Below are positions 1-7,676 of a DNA stretch of 64,000 nucleotides, in pieces. Where the stretch lies: the NCBI GenBank assembly GCA_020635435.1, contig JACJZU010000001.1, positions 1,054,001 through 1,118,000 on the forward strand, in the 5' to 3' direction. The translations under genes and the position numbers were made by a program. This DNA comes from Flavobacteriales bacterium. GTDB lineage: Bacteria; Bacteroidota; Bacteroidia; NS11-12g; UBA9320. Each line of letters starts with the position of its first letter. The first letter of the stretch is position 1. The notes under the pieces were generated by a model. That model ran no database searches. It saw nothing but the letters and a program-made list of their open reading frames with translations, and was not told the origin of the DNA.

Positions 1-15
1 CACTAACTTTACCGC

Positions 16-585
16 ATGCGCATTCCCTTTTTAGGCTGTTTGATGTTCTTGCTTTTTTCAACTCAGGCAATTGCTCAGGCAACGGATAAAAATTCGAGTT
101 CCATAGGTGTTGAATTCCAGGCGTACCCCGCGGGTCTTATGCCAGGTATTCAATTCGAATATCAACTTGCCGAACATCACGCTGCACATATCCGCCTGGG
201 TGCCAATTATGCAAATCGCCGGGATTGGGGCAAGCATGACGACGAGCGTGGGAGCGGTATCGGGGGTACCTTGGGTTATCGCTATCGTGGAGAATGGAGA
301 GGTTCCATCATCAGTTCAGGTTTTAGAACGGACATTTGGGATATGCGTATTCGTTGGTCAAATACCACAACGGACATGGGACAACAATCCATCGATAGAG
401 GGGAAACATCTATTTTAGTGGTACAACCCACACTGGAGATCGGTTGGTGGAAAGTGTTCGCTCAACGATGGACATTGGGTATTTGTGTTTCCAACGGTTA
501 CGAGATCAATGTAAGAACACAGGGAGAGCCGGTTGGGGAGGGTGCAATAACTTTACTTGGAATAAATTTACTCAGGTCAATATAA
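16..585 (+). CDS. Outer-membrane beta-barrel-like protein
   Basis: A 189-residue protein with a clear Sec signal peptide (residues 1-20, hydrophobic core, ending in A-x-A before QATDKN). The rest alternates short amphipathic stretches with aromatic residues and Gly turns, as in small outer-membrane beta-barrels (for example GVEFQAYPAG and GGTLGYRYRG). No catalytic motif is visible. It most likely sits in the outer membrane. It is followed after 7 bp by another envelope protein, so the two may be cotranscribed. The function is unknown. The window starts 15 bp upstream, so its promoter cannot be judged. Confidence 0.7.
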   Translation: MRIPFLGCLMFLLFSTQAIAQATDKNSSSIGVEFQAYPAGLMPGIQFEYQLAEHHAAHIRLGANYANRRDWGKHDDERGSGIGGTLGYRYRGEWRGSIISSGFRTDIWDMRIRWSNTTTDMGQQSIDRGETSILVVQPTLEIGWWKVFAQRWTLGICVSNGYEINVRTQGEPVGEGAITLLGINLLRSI

Positions 586-592
586 TCAAGCC

Positions 593-1087
593 ATGAGCAT
601 CCGTGTACGTCCGCGTTTCCGTTTTTACGTGAAGCAGAGCGCCAAAGAGATCGAAGATCTGTTTCGGGCCAAACTCAGGGAAGAGTCGAATAGTTATGAG
701 GGTCAGGTTCTCAACGACTATATTGTCATCCGGGTGATCCAACAGGAGCAGCACTATTGGTCGCCACAACTCAGTGTATCCCTGAGTCAGGAGGATGACC
801 GGACCCTGGTTCGGGGTTTGTATGGTCCCAATCCTGCGGTTTGGTTGTTATTCACCTTCATACACATTGCCACGAGTGTAGCTGCGGTATTCATCAGCAT
901 CATCGGATTTTCGAATATGAGTCTGGGTTTGTCGTCCATGATCCTCTGGATCATCCCCATCCTCGGCTTGATCAGCCTGATCATGTACCTCGTAGCCCGA
1001 GCCGGTCGGAAATTGGGAGAGAGTCAGTTGATCGATCTGCACCATTTCTTTGAGGAGCATATTGGGGAGAAGATATTTATTGATTGA
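593..1087 (+). CDS. Conserved hypothetical protein with two membrane segments
   Basis: A 164-residue protein. The N-terminal ~75 residues are soluble and contain the pattern EEQHYWSPQLS-like (here QEQHYWSPQLS) followed by RGLYGP, which I recall from a conserved but uncharacterised Bacteroidota family. Two hydrophobic helices follow (about residues 80-103 and 108-132), then a short amphipathic tail. It is probably an inner-membrane protein. It begins 7 bp after the preceding beta-barrel gene. No enzymatic motif is visible and no function is proposed. Confidence 0.65.
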   Translation: MSIRVRPRFRFYVKQSAKEIEDLFRAKLREESNSYEGQVLNDYIVIRVIQQEQHYWSPQLSVSLSQEDDRTLVRGLYGPNPAVWLLFTFIHIATSVAAVFISIIGFSNMSLGLSSMILWIIPILGLISLIMYLVARAGRKLGESQLIDLHHFFEEHIGEKIFID

Positions 1088-1119
1088 CCCGACTTCGTTG
1101 AAGCTATGGAGGGCGATGT

Positions 1120-1144
1120 TGCGGGGACAGGACTCGAACCTGCG
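1120..1144 (-). repeat. Isolated tRNA-fMet 3'-end fragment (copy A)
   Basis: These 25 bases are identical to the 3' end (T-arm and acceptor strand, through A72) of the initiator tRNA gene at 2924-2995 and lie in the same orientation. Outside them the identity stops: 1145 onward is unrelated to the tRNA body. The left flank (about 1100-1119) resembles the sequence at 2522-2536, in front of a degenerate fragment at the other end of the patch. This makes it a plausible left boundary of an inserted islet. It has no terminator hairpin of the kind seen in the other copies. Confidence 0.75.
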
Positions 1145-1293
1145 TTCTCAAAAGGTTTTGACCGTGAGAATTCGAGTTATTTAGCAGTTAGATCGGGTAT
1201 ACACAAAAAGCCTAAGAACTGCAGCAATTTTTTTGGAAATACCAAACCCCCAAGTTATACCTCGAAAACCGCCAAATTCATTTTTGCAAAACG

Positions 1294-1596
1294 TCAGGCA
1301 ACATTTTTGCTTTCGAAATTTTTTATTTGGTCCAATTCCGCTTGGATTTCATCACGTTCCTCTTCGATGTCATAGTCATCTTGAAGTCCAAGCCAAAATT
1401 TTGCAGAATTCCCAAAATACTTACTCAAGCGCAGCGCTGTATCAGCTGTTATTCTACGTCTGCCTTTTAAAATTTCAGAAATCCTGGTTTGCGGTATTTT
1501 TAGATCTTTTGAAAGTTTATAGGCCGAAATTTCAAGAGGCTGAAGAAATTCATAATTCAACACTTCGCCGGGATGTACATTAGCTAATTTTTCCAT
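1294..1596 (-). CDS. higA: HigA-family antitoxin
   Basis: A 100-residue protein of the HigA/VapI addiction-module antidote family. It opens with the family signature VHPGEVLNYEFL, followed by a Cro/C1-type helix-turn-helix (roughly residues 22-62; ISAYKLSKDLKIPQTRISEIL, then RRRITADTALRLSKYFG) and the typical FWLGLQDDYD segment. It would bind and neutralise HigB and repress the operon. It lies 12 bp downstream of the toxin gene, the canonical higB-higA order. Unusually for HigA, the C-terminal tail is rich in charged residues, but the length is normal. Confidence 0.93.
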   Translation of the reverse strand: MEKLANVHPGEVLNYEFLQPLEISAYKLSKDLKIPQTRISEILKGRRRITADTALRLSKYFGNSAKFWLGLQDDYDIEEERDEIQAELDQIKNFESKNVA

Positions 1597-1608
1597 TTCT
1601 TTCGTCGT

Positions 1609-1890
1609 TTAATGGTAGTCAATTATTTCAACGTCTGATGCGTTTCCGTTCTCCCATAGGAATTTGATACGCCATTGTTTATTGATTCTGATGCTATATA
1701 ACGCGTTTGATTTCCCTTTAAGTTTTTCCAGTCGGTTGGAAGGTGGAATTCTTAAATCGGCAATGTCTTGCGAGTTGTTGAGCATTCTCAGTTTTCTACG
1801 CCCAACATTCTGAATTTCAATTGGAATTTTTTGAACTCGGATACCGTGCCATATTTTTTCAGTTTCTTTCGAACCAAATGAAATTATCAT
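1609..1890 (-). CDS. higB: HigB/RelE-type mRNA interferase toxin
   Basis: A ParE/RelE-superfamily toxin of the HigB type, predicted to cleave mRNA on the ribosome. The start at 1890 gives a 93-residue protein beginning MIISFGSKETEK, the usual N-terminus of the family. A longer in-frame reading to 1986 would run through the promoter and the neighbouring repeat, so it is rejected. Family hallmarks are LRIPPSNRLEKLKG, YSIRINKQWRI and the C-terminal VEIIDYH, whose terminal His is a usual active-site residue. It is cotranscribed with higA. The operon has its own promoter and a palindromic operator just upstream. The pair lies between tRNA-fMet 3'-end fragments. Confidence 0.93.
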   Translation of the reverse strand: MIISFGSKETEKIWHGIRVQKIPIEIQNVGRRKLRMLNNSQDIADLRIPPSNRLEKLKGKSNALYSIRINKQWRIKFLWENGNASDVEIIDYH

Positions 1891-1902
1891 AATAGCGCTT
1901 GG

Positions 1903-1945
1903 CGTTACTAACGTCAAAGATAAGTATTGAGCGTGACTATTACAA
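1903..1945 (-). promoter_or_regulatory. higBA promoter and palindromic operator
   Basis: On the minus strand a -7 box TATCTTTG (1922 to 1915) lies 20 nt downstream of a TTG (1945 to 1943), matching the Bacteroidota promoter pattern. A perfect palindrome CGTTAGTAACG (1913 to 1903) covers the expected transcription start, between the -7 box and the higB start codon at 1890. This is the usual place for an autoregulatory HigA or HigBA operator. The promoter match and palindrome are read directly; the HigA assignment is inference. Confidence 0.6.
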
Positions 1946-1977
1946 GTGCTGTCGACCGGCGGATATGATCCCCAAGG

Positions 1978-2045
1978 TATTTTCAAAACAAAAAAGCCTC
2001 CGTTGGGAGGCTTAATTAGTTGCGGGGACAGGACTCGAACCTGCG
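1978..2045 (-). repeat. tRNA-fMet 3'-end plus terminator unit (copy B)
   Basis: This is one further unit of the same kind as the tandem array at 2574-2923. It contains a terminator hairpin (1996-2011, arms GCCTCC/GGAGGC, loop GTTG in + reading) with its T-rich tract on the minus strand, then the 9-bp linker, then the 25-base tRNA 3' end (2021-2045). After the tRNA part the sequence differs from the array: CCGCCAGTTGGCGG, itself an inverted repeat, then GATATGAGCCC. A diverged version of that stretch lies on the other side of the unit at about 1952-1977. Confidence 0.8.
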
Positions 2046-2076
2046 TCCGCCAGTTGGCGGATATGAGCCCTAGGGA

Positions 2077-2322
2077 TTATTGTTTTAATAGGGATCTAAT
2101 GAATTGACGCCCTTTCGCAGACTTCAAAGCCTTCTCTCTTCTTAGGGCCTCACTCTTGGTATTAAAATCCTCGGAGTGGATCAACACCCAAGGTCTGAAT
2201 TTGATGGTCCAGCCCTTTTTAGCAAGTTGATTATGAGCTAGCAGACGGGCATTTAGATCCGAGGTGTATCCGATATAGATTTTATCGAATACCGGTGAAT
2301 GTAGAACGTAGACTTTGAACAT
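2077..2322 (-). CDS. Small GIY-YIG nuclease domain protein
   Basis: An 81-residue single-domain GIY-YIG protein of the UvrC/YhbQ-like superfamily. The N-terminal VYVLHSP...IYIGYTSDLNARL carries the GIY-YIG strand pair (YVL / YIG) and the conserved Arg, followed by H30 and then the E/K-rich helix (KSEALRREKALK) that supplies the metal-binding Glu. It is the length usual for the stand-alone family. These proteins are often annotated as excinuclease subunits, but they lack UvrC's other domains. It lies between tRNA-fMet 3'-end repeats and next to no house-keeping gene, which suggests a mobile or domesticated homing-type nuclease. That role is inference. Confidence 0.88.
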   Translation of the reverse strand: MFKVYVLHSPVFDKIYIGYTSDLNARLLAHNQLAKKGWTIKFRPWVLIHSEDFNTKSEALRREKALKSAKGRQFIRSLLKQ

Positions 2323-2533
2323 ATGGGTTAGGGGGATATTCTTGACAATTCGAAGCTATAGCTGATGAATTGACCAGAGGAATTTACTTTAGCTGAGGGT
2401 ACGTAAATATTCTCCCTCGTTGTGGTAAGGAATGTTATTTAGCTAGAAGGATCCCGATGGAGGAGTCCTAGTTCGCCGAAACCACGAAAGATGAATTTGG
2501 AAGCGAATCCACATTCACCTAGGTTGTGGAGAG
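2323..2533. other. Non-coding stretch upstream of the GIY-YIG gene
   Basis: About 210 bp without a credible gene, between the GIY-YIG start and the degenerate first unit of the tRNA-end array. It contains short dyads around GAAGCTATAGCTG (2352-2364) and TTCGCCGAAACCACGAA (2472-2488). Its right end (2522-2536) resembles the left flank of the isolated fragment at 1120. I see no clear promoter here for the nuclease gene. Confidence 0.5.
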
Positions 2534-2923
2534 TGATGTTGAGTTGCCAGGAATGGAACCTTCGTCCCTCGGGTGCTAACAAAACAAAAAAGCCTCCGCT
2601 GGGAGGCTTAATTAGTTGCGGGGACAGGACTCGAACCTGCGTCCCTAGGGTATTTTCAAAACAAAAAAGCCTCCGTTGGGAGGCTTAATTAGTTGCGGGG
2701 ACAGGACTCGAACCTGCGTCCCTAGGGTATTTTCAAAACAAAAAAGCCTCCGCTGGGAGGCTTAATTAGTTGCGGGGACAGGACTCGAACCTGCGGCCCT
2801 AGGGTATTTTCAAAACAAAAAAGCCTCCGTTGGGAGGCTTAACTAGTTGCGGGGACAAGACTCGAACCTGCGGCCCTAGGGTATTTTCAAAACAAAAAAG
2901 CCTCCGCTGGGAGGCTTAATTAG
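2534..2923 (-). repeat. Tandem 77-bp array of tRNA-fMet 3' end plus terminator
   Basis: Five terminator hairpins start at 2592, 2669, 2746, 2823 and 2900, an exact 77-bp period. Each unit reads, on the + strand: A-rich tract (18), hairpin GCCTCC-loop-GGAGGC (16), linker TTAATTAGT (9), tRNA 3' end (25), CCCTAGGG-containing junction (9). The tRNA pieces are at 2617-2641, 2694-2718, 2771-2795 and 2848-2872; the fifth is the intact tRNA gene. Units are nearly identical (a few substitutions in the fourth). The hairpin loop alternates GCTG, GTTG, GCTG, GTTG, GCTG, which suggests growth by 154-bp dimers. A degenerate further copy occupies about 2534-2580. Confidence 0.9.
2900..2915 (-). terminator. 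Intrinsic terminator of tRNA-fMet
   Basis: On the minus strand, the hairpin with arms GCCTCC and GGAGGC (loop CAGC) is followed by TTTTTTGTTTTG. It lies 8 bp after the tRNA 3' end, so it is the first terminator met by the tRNA transcript. Four further near-identical terminators follow at 77-bp intervals. Confidence 0.85.
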
Positions 2924-2995
<72 letters not shown>

Positions 2996-3056
2996 GTTTA
3001 TAGATTTGAACGACTTGTTCGATTTCCGGAACGGCTCCGTGAAGCCATTGCGGGTG

Positions 3057-3064
3057 CAAAGATA
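3057..3064 (-). promoter_or_regulatory. -7 promoter element for tRNA-fMet
   Basis: On the minus strand TATCTTTG followed by CACCC matches the Bacteroidota -7 element TANNTTTG and its common CAC extension. Transcription would start near 3050 and give a leader of roughly 50 nt before the tRNA at 2995. No good TTTG upstream element was found at the usual distance. Confidence 0.6.
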
Positions 3065-3177
3065 CAACAGATTTTTAAAGTAAACTATCCTGACCAGATA
3101 CAATATTCCCATTGAACGCTCTGAGCTTCAAAACTGAACCAACGAAAATCCACAATCTATATTCATGCCTCAATGCC

Positions 3178-3185
3178 GACCTTTG
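3178..3185 (+). promoter_or_regulatory. -7 promoter element for era
   Basis: GACCTTTG followed by CACTC is a one-base variant of TANNTTTG with the usual CAC extension. Transcription from it would begin at or next to the ATG at 3191, giving a nearly leaderless era mRNA. It also excludes the in-frame ATG at 3173 as the real start. Confidence 0.5.
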
Positions 3186-3190
3186 CACTC

Positions 3191-4084
3191 ATGTCGGAAA
3201 AACAGAAAGCCGGATTTGTGAGCATCATCGGCAAGCCCAATGCCGGTAAATCAACTCTGTTGAATGCCCTGATCGGGATGAAATTTGCCATTGCTACATC
3301 AAAGGTTCAAACCACCCGCCACCGCATTATGGGTATCGTGATCCACAAAGAGGCGCAGCTCATCTTTTCGGATACACCCGGGATCATACAACCACATTAC
3401 AAACTACAGGAACGCATGATGGATCAGGTGCGCGAAAGTTTGGAGGATGCGGATATACTTATCCTGCTGTTGGACGTAACCGATCCTGAAATGACGGATG
3501 AAGTGCGTTCGGCGTTAGAAAGATCACCCGCAGAACATAAATTACTGGTTGTAAATAAGGTGGATCGCAGCGATCAGGAACAAGTATTTGCGCTCATCGA
3601 CAAGGTAAAGGAGCAATATAAATTCGACGGAGTTCTGGCCATCAGCGCCCTTGAGAAATTCAATACCAACCAATTGTTGGATCTATTAGCGGAATTATGT
3701 CCGGAACATCCCTACTACTATCCGGAAGATCAGCTCACCGATAAACCGGAGCGTTTCTTCATGTCGGAGATGATCCGTGAGAAGATCTTACTGCATTACC
3801 GCAAGGAGATTCCATATAGTGTGGAGGTTGTGGTGGAGGAGTTCAAGGAAGAACCGCAGTTGGTGCGCATTTCGGCTACAATTTTCACAGAGCGCAAATC
3901 GCAGAAAGGAATACTGATCGGAGAAGGAGGTAGTGGATTGAAGCGGGTTGGTACCGAAGCCCGGAAAGATATGGAGGAATTTCTCGGGAAGAAGGTGTTC
4001 CTGCAATTATTTGTAAAAGTTCGCGAACAATGGCGAAACAACGAAAGTCTGCTCCGAAAGTTCGGATACGGCGATCCCAATTGA
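3191..4084 (+). CDS. era: GTPase Era
   Basis: The Ras-like GTPase that binds 16S rRNA and assists 30S subunit assembly. The start at 3191 gives MSEKQKAGFVSIIG, the normal Era N-terminus. The GTPase motifs are GKPNAGKST (G1), DTPG (G3), NKVD (G4) and SAL (G5). The C-terminal KH RNA-binding domain is present, with a GEGGSGLKRVGTEAR loop near residue 245 and the following helix. Length (~297 aa) is normal. It is followed by a TonB-dependent receptor 20 bp downstream and then by der, all on the same strand. Confidence 0.95.
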   Translation: MSEKQKAGFVSIIGKPNAGKSTLLNALIGMKFAIATSKVQTTRHRIMGIVIHKEAQLIFSDTPGIIQPHYKLQERMMDQVRESLEDADILILLLDVTDPEMTDEVRSALERSPAEHKLLVVNKVDRSDQEQVFALIDKVKEQYKFDGVLAISALEKFNTNQLLDLLAELCPEHPYYYPEDQLTDKPERFFMSEMIREKILLHYRKEIPYSVEVVVEEFKEEPQLVRISATIFTERKSQKGILIGEGGSGLKRVGTEARKDMEEFLGKKVFLQLFVKVREQWRNNESLLRKFGYGDPN

Positions 4085-4104
4085 TCGGTGGGCTTGAAAG
4101 CGAA

Positions 4105-6054
4105 ATGAAGCAGTTTGTTTTGATCTTGATCGCAAGTTTTGGCCTTTTATCCAGTAAGGCGCAAACGGGTGTGGATACCCTTTCAGAGGCGATCGTCAAA
4201 CCCGGACCATGGCCTGCTCAGGCTTCCGGCACCAGACAAAATATCGTGGTTCGCGGAAAGGACCTGGACGATCTTCCGGTCAGGGACCTCAGTGATCTCA
4301 TGAGATTTCTGCCGGGAGTGGAAATTCAAGCCAGAGGTCCCTTTGGCACTCAAGCCGATATCAGCATGCGCGGAAGTACCTTTAATCAGATCCTTGTTCT
4401 GATCGATGGTATGGAAGTGAATGACCCGCTGACAGGGCATTTTAATATGAATTTACCTGTTCTATTGGGCGACATTGAACAGATCGAGATCATCAAAGGA
4501 CCGGCTTCGGCTTTGTACGGTCCGGATGCCGTTGGAGGCGTGATTCTCATTCGCACAAAAAGCTTTGAACCCGAGCGGATGAAGCGGGCATCATTAAGAG
4601 CTGATCTCACAGGAGGTGCTTTCGGCTTGGCAGGAGCAGAGTTGATAGGCTTCTTTGGTAATGGCGGTGCCTTGGGAGGGAAGGTCCTCCGAAGCGACGG
4701 GCAACCACTAAATGGGGCAGATGCACCCTCCTATTTCCGACAATTCGGAGCCACCTCGGCCCGTATATTTCAATGGAAGAGCGGGTTGATGTTGAAGGTG
4801 CGTTTCAGCTACGACTTCCGCGACTTCGATGCCCGCTACTATTATACCCAAAGCACACTCGATCAGTCGCGGGAAGAAGTGGAGCGCACCTGGGTTCAAT
4901 CCTCGCTCGAGAAAATGTGGAATAACGGCGCGCAGACAATTTGGTCAACCGCCATGGCCATCACTACCGATTCGTTCATTTTCAATCCACAATTCACTCC
5001 AAATGCGCATACCGCGATCACCCAGCGAACGCGGATCTTGCATCGGTTTGAAGCGAATAACGGAAGTAGTTTTCAAGTAGGAGCGGATGGAGAGTTTGTT
5101 CAGGTTCGCTCAAACGACCGTGGTGATCATCAACTGGCCCACGGAGGTGCATTTGGAATTTGGTCGTACCGTCCGAATAATACCTGGACCTTACAGCTCA
5201 GTTCTCGCCTGGATCTCGAGAAGGCTTATGGGCTCAAATGGGTTCCGCAAGCCGACATCAGCCGGGATTTCGGAAGATGGAGTGCATTCGCTTCGGCAGG
5301 CAGGAGCATCCGCAGTGCAGATCTTACGGAGCGTTACGTTTCTACAAATCTGCCTGGTCCGCTATCGGGTCGGAGGAATCTCGGTAATCCGGAACTTGGC
5401 ACGGAAGATGCCTGGAGTTGGGAGGCGGGATTAAGAAGTTCGCACCGGGCTCCGATCTGGATCAGTGGAAGTGCATTTTTGCGAAATTCCCGGCAACTCA
5501 TCGATTATGTGCTCACACCCGGGAACGAGATCCCAACTGCTTCAAATGTGTCGGACACCTTGAGCTACTTCTATGCTGGAAATCTGGGTAAACTTGATCT
5601 GGCAGGTGTGGATCTGGCGCTTAATATGCACTATCAAAGAGCTGCCTTTTCGGCACGTGGAAGTTTGGGATACGTTCTTCTCCGACAATTGAATGATCAG
5701 CAGATCGCATCAAAATACCTCGCGTCCTATGCACGCGATCAGATCTCCGTGCAGGGTACGCTGAAGTATAAAAAAGTATACCTCGGGTTTCAGGGATTGC
5801 ACAAGAAGCGGGACGCGGCATACGTAGCTGCGATCAACAGAACATTGGATCCGGATTATTTTGTGATCAATTCGGGCTTGGGGACGTACCTTTGGCGCGA
5901 CCGAATAGACTGGAGCGTTCAATGTCTGAATATATTGAACAGAAAGTACAGCGATATTCTCGGGGCTCCAATGCCGGAACGCTGGGTGTATATGCGCTTG
6001 ATCGTGCATCTGAAAAAAGGGTCAACTAATACAGAACGGAGATGTCAGGAATAG
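4105..6054 (+). CDS. TonB-dependent outer-membrane receptor (BtuB-like size)
   Basis: About 650 residues. The start at 4105 gives a short signal peptide (MKQFVLILIASFG...SKA); the longer in-frame start at 4030 would overlap era and add a charged leader. The plug domain is clear: a VRDLSDLMRFLPGVEIQARG stretch, then ISMRG, LIDGMEVND, IEIIKGPASALYG and GGVILI. A beta-barrel with aromatic-rich strands follows. There is no carboxypeptidase-like N-terminal domain. The substrate is not evident; size and plug resemble vitamin B12/siderophore-type receptors. It is wedged between era and der and overlaps der by 13 bp, so it is probably translated from the same mRNA. Confidence 0.88.
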   Translation: MKQFVLILIASFGLLSSKAQTGVDTLSEAIVKPGPWPAQASGTRQNIVVRGKDLDDLPVRDLSDLMRFLPGVEIQARGPFGTQADISMRGSTFNQILVLIDGMEVNDPLTGHFNMNLPVLLGDIEQIEIIKGPASALYGPDAVGGVILIRTKSFEPERMKRASLRADLTGGAFGLAGAELIGFFGNGGALGGKVLRSDGQPLNGADAPSYFRQFGATSARIFQWKSGLMLKVRFSYDFRDFDARYYYTQSTLDQSREEVERTWVQSSLEKMWNNGAQTIWSTAMAITTDSFIFNPQFTPNAHTAITQRTRILHRFEANNGSSFQVGADGEFVQVRSNDRGDHQLAHGGAFGIWSYRPNNTWTLQLSSRLDLEKAYGLKWVPQADISRDFGRWSAFASAGRSIRSADLTERYVSTNLPGPLSGRRNLGNPELGTEDAWSWEAGLRSSHRAPIWISGSAFLRNSRQLIDYVLTPGNEIPTASNVSDTLSYFYAGNLGKLDLAGVDLALNMHYQRAAFSARGSLGYVLLRQLNDQQIASKYLASYARDQISVQGTLKYKKVYLGFQGLHKKRDAAYVAAINRTLDPDYFVINSGLGTYLWRDRIDWSVQCLNILNRKYSDILGAPMPERWVYMRLIVHLKKGSTNTERRCQE

Positions 6055-7346
6055 TTGCAATAGTTGGAAGACCGAATGTAGGTAAGTCTACCTTGTTCAA
6101 TCGCCTTGTAGGTGAGCGGAAGGCGATTGTAGATGACGTATCGGGTGTTACGCGCGACAGACACTATGGTAAAACAGACTGGACCGGAAGGGAATTCACC
6201 ATAATTGACACCGGAGGCTACGTTCCTCGCTCATCGGATATCTTCGAAAAATCGATCCGACAACAAGTTGAGATCGCCATTGAGGAGAGCGACCTGCTCC
6301 TGTTTTTGGTCGATGTGACCACGGAAATGACTGATCTGGACGAGGAGTTTGCCCGAATTCTCCGTCGTACGAAAAAACCCGTGTTGGTTGTCGTTAATAA
6401 AACGGACAATGGCGACAGACTGTACCAGGCCAATGTGTTCTATAGTCTCGGTTTCGGGGAGCTTTACCCCATTTCGGCCATGTCGGGAAGTGGTACAGGG
6501 GAATTGCTCGATGCGATCGTGGCAAATCTGCCCGAACCTAAACTGGATGTAGAAACCGACCTACCTCGCCTCGCAGTGATCGGAAGGCCCAATGTGGGGA
6601 AATCCTCTTTATGCAACGCCCTATTGGGGGAAGAGCGGAACATCGTCACCGATATTGCCGGAACCACACGCGATACCATCGATACGCACTACAATGCTTT
6701 TGGAAACGAATTCATATTGGTGGATACGGCCGGGATCCGCAAAAAGAGCAAGGTTCACGATAACATCGAATTTTACAGTGTAATGCGGAGCATCGCCGCA
6801 GTTGAAAGTGCGGATGTTTGCCTCTTGCTCATCGATGCTCAAACCGGAATGGAAGCACAAGATGTGAATCTGTTCCGGCTGGCCCAGCGCAACGGAAAAG
6901 GCATTCTCATATTGGTCAACAAGTGGGATCTGGTTGAGAAGGATAATCACAGCACAAAAACCTATAGCGAGGCAATACGGGATAAGATCGCCCCTTTCAC
7001 CGATGTGCCCATAATTTTCATTTCAGCTACTACCAAGCAACGCATTCACAAGGCCATTGAAAAGGCCATTGATGTGTACAAGAACAAGCAAAAACACATC
7101 AGTACCAGCAAGCTGAATGATCTGATGCTTCCCATCATTCAGGAGAAACCACCACCCGCCAAAAAAGGCAAGTACATACGCATCAAATATGTCACGCAAT
7201 TGCAGTCCAGAAAGGTGAGTTTCGCTTTCTTCTGCAATCTTCCACAGTATGTTACCGAGGCGTATAGTCGTTTTCTAGAGAATCAGTTAAGGGAACATTT
7301 TGATTTTGAGGGAGTTCCCATCACGATCTTCTTTAGAAAAAAATAA
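6042..7346 (+). CDS. der: Ribosome-biogenesis GTPase Der (EngA)
   Basis: A 434-residue protein with two tandem GTPase domains and a C-terminal KH-like domain, needed for 50S subunit maturation. G1 motifs are GRPNVGKST (about residue 8) and GRPNVGKSS (about residue 182). G3 motifs are DTGG and DTAG; G4 motifs are NKTD and NKWD. The C-terminal part ends in PITIFFRKK, typical for the family. The start codon lies inside the 3' end of the TonB-receptor gene (13-bp overlap), consistent with translational coupling. Confidence 0.97.
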   Translation: MSGIVAIVGRPNVGKSTLFNRLVGERKAIVDDVSGVTRDRHYGKTDWTGREFTIIDTGGYVPRSSDIFEKSIRQQVEIAIEESDLLLFLVDVTTEMTDLDEEFARILRRTKKPVLVVVNKTDNGDRLYQANVFYSLGFGELYPISAMSGSGTGELLDAIVANLPEPKLDVETDLPRLAVIGRPNVGKSSLCNALLGEERNIVTDIAGTTRDTIDTHYNAFGNEFILVDTAGIRKKSKVHDNIEFYSVMRSIAAVESADVCLLLIDAQTGMEAQDVNLFRLAQRNGKGILILVNKWDLVEKDNHSTKTYSEAIRDKIAPFTDVPIIFISATTKQRIHKAIEKAIDVYKNKQKHISTSKLNDLMLPIIQEKPPPAKKGKYIRIKYVTQLQSRKVSFAFFCNLPQYVTEAYSRFLENQLREHFDFEGVPITIFFRKK

Positions 7347-7355
7347 TTTGTCCGC

Positions 7356-7386
7356 TTTGAACTATTCGATAAGCGTATTATATTTG
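7356..7386 (+). promoter_or_regulatory. Bacteroidota-type promoter for the acidic lipoprotein
   Basis: TTTG (7356-7359), a 19-nt spacer, then TATATTTG (7379-7386): an exact match to the TTTG-N19-TANNTTTG consensus known for this phylum. The start codon is 38 bp downstream at 7425. It is the best-formed promoter in the window. Confidence 0.8.
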
Positions 7387-7424
7387 CGACCAAATTGTAT
7401 CAGTTACCCTAAACAACATCACAA

Positions 7425-7652
7425 ATGAAAAAAGTTTTTGCACTTTTCGCAATGGTATCATTCTTCGCTTTCTACGCTTGCAACAGCTCATCTACCAGTG
7501 AGGCTACTGACGAAGCTGCTGAGCAAGAGCAGACTCAAGAAGAATTGAACCAAATGGAAGAAGAAGCCACTGAAGAGGCTACTGAGGAAGCTACAGAAGA
7601 AGCTACAGAAGAAGCTGCTCCTGAAGCAACTGAAGAAACATCTGCTGAGTAA
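7425..7652 (+). CDS. Small acidic lipoprotein with EEAT repeats
   Basis: A 75-residue protein with a lipoprotein signal (MKKVFALFAMVSFFAFYAC, Cys at residue 19). The mature part is almost only Glu, Ala, Thr and Gln, with a run of 4-residue EEAT repeats (about residues 46-65), encoded by a 12-bp-like tandem repeat. It has no folded domain and is strongly negative. It has its own strong promoter and its own terminator, which suggests high, independent expression. The role is unknown; a structural or envelope-spacer function is only a guess. Confidence 0.75.
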   Translation: MKKVFALFAMVSFFAFYACNSSSTSEATDEAAEQEQTQEELNQMEEEATEEATEEATEEATEEAAPEATEETSAE

Positions 7653-7676
7653 TCAGTACTTTGGTTTAAGACTTGA

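Noticed and set aside
1145..1215. A complete second tRNA gene on the minus strand ending at 1120.
   Set aside because: Only the 25-base 3' end is tRNA-like; the rest does not give a D-arm or anticodon arm.
2592..2923. Possible CRISPR array because of equal spacing.
   Set aside because: The units are almost identical over all 77 bp with no unique spacers, and they match a neighbouring tRNA gene; there is no cas gene.
3796..4199. Minus-strand ORFs across era and the receptor gene.
   Set aside because: They overlap two clear genes on the other strand and show no motif or promoter.
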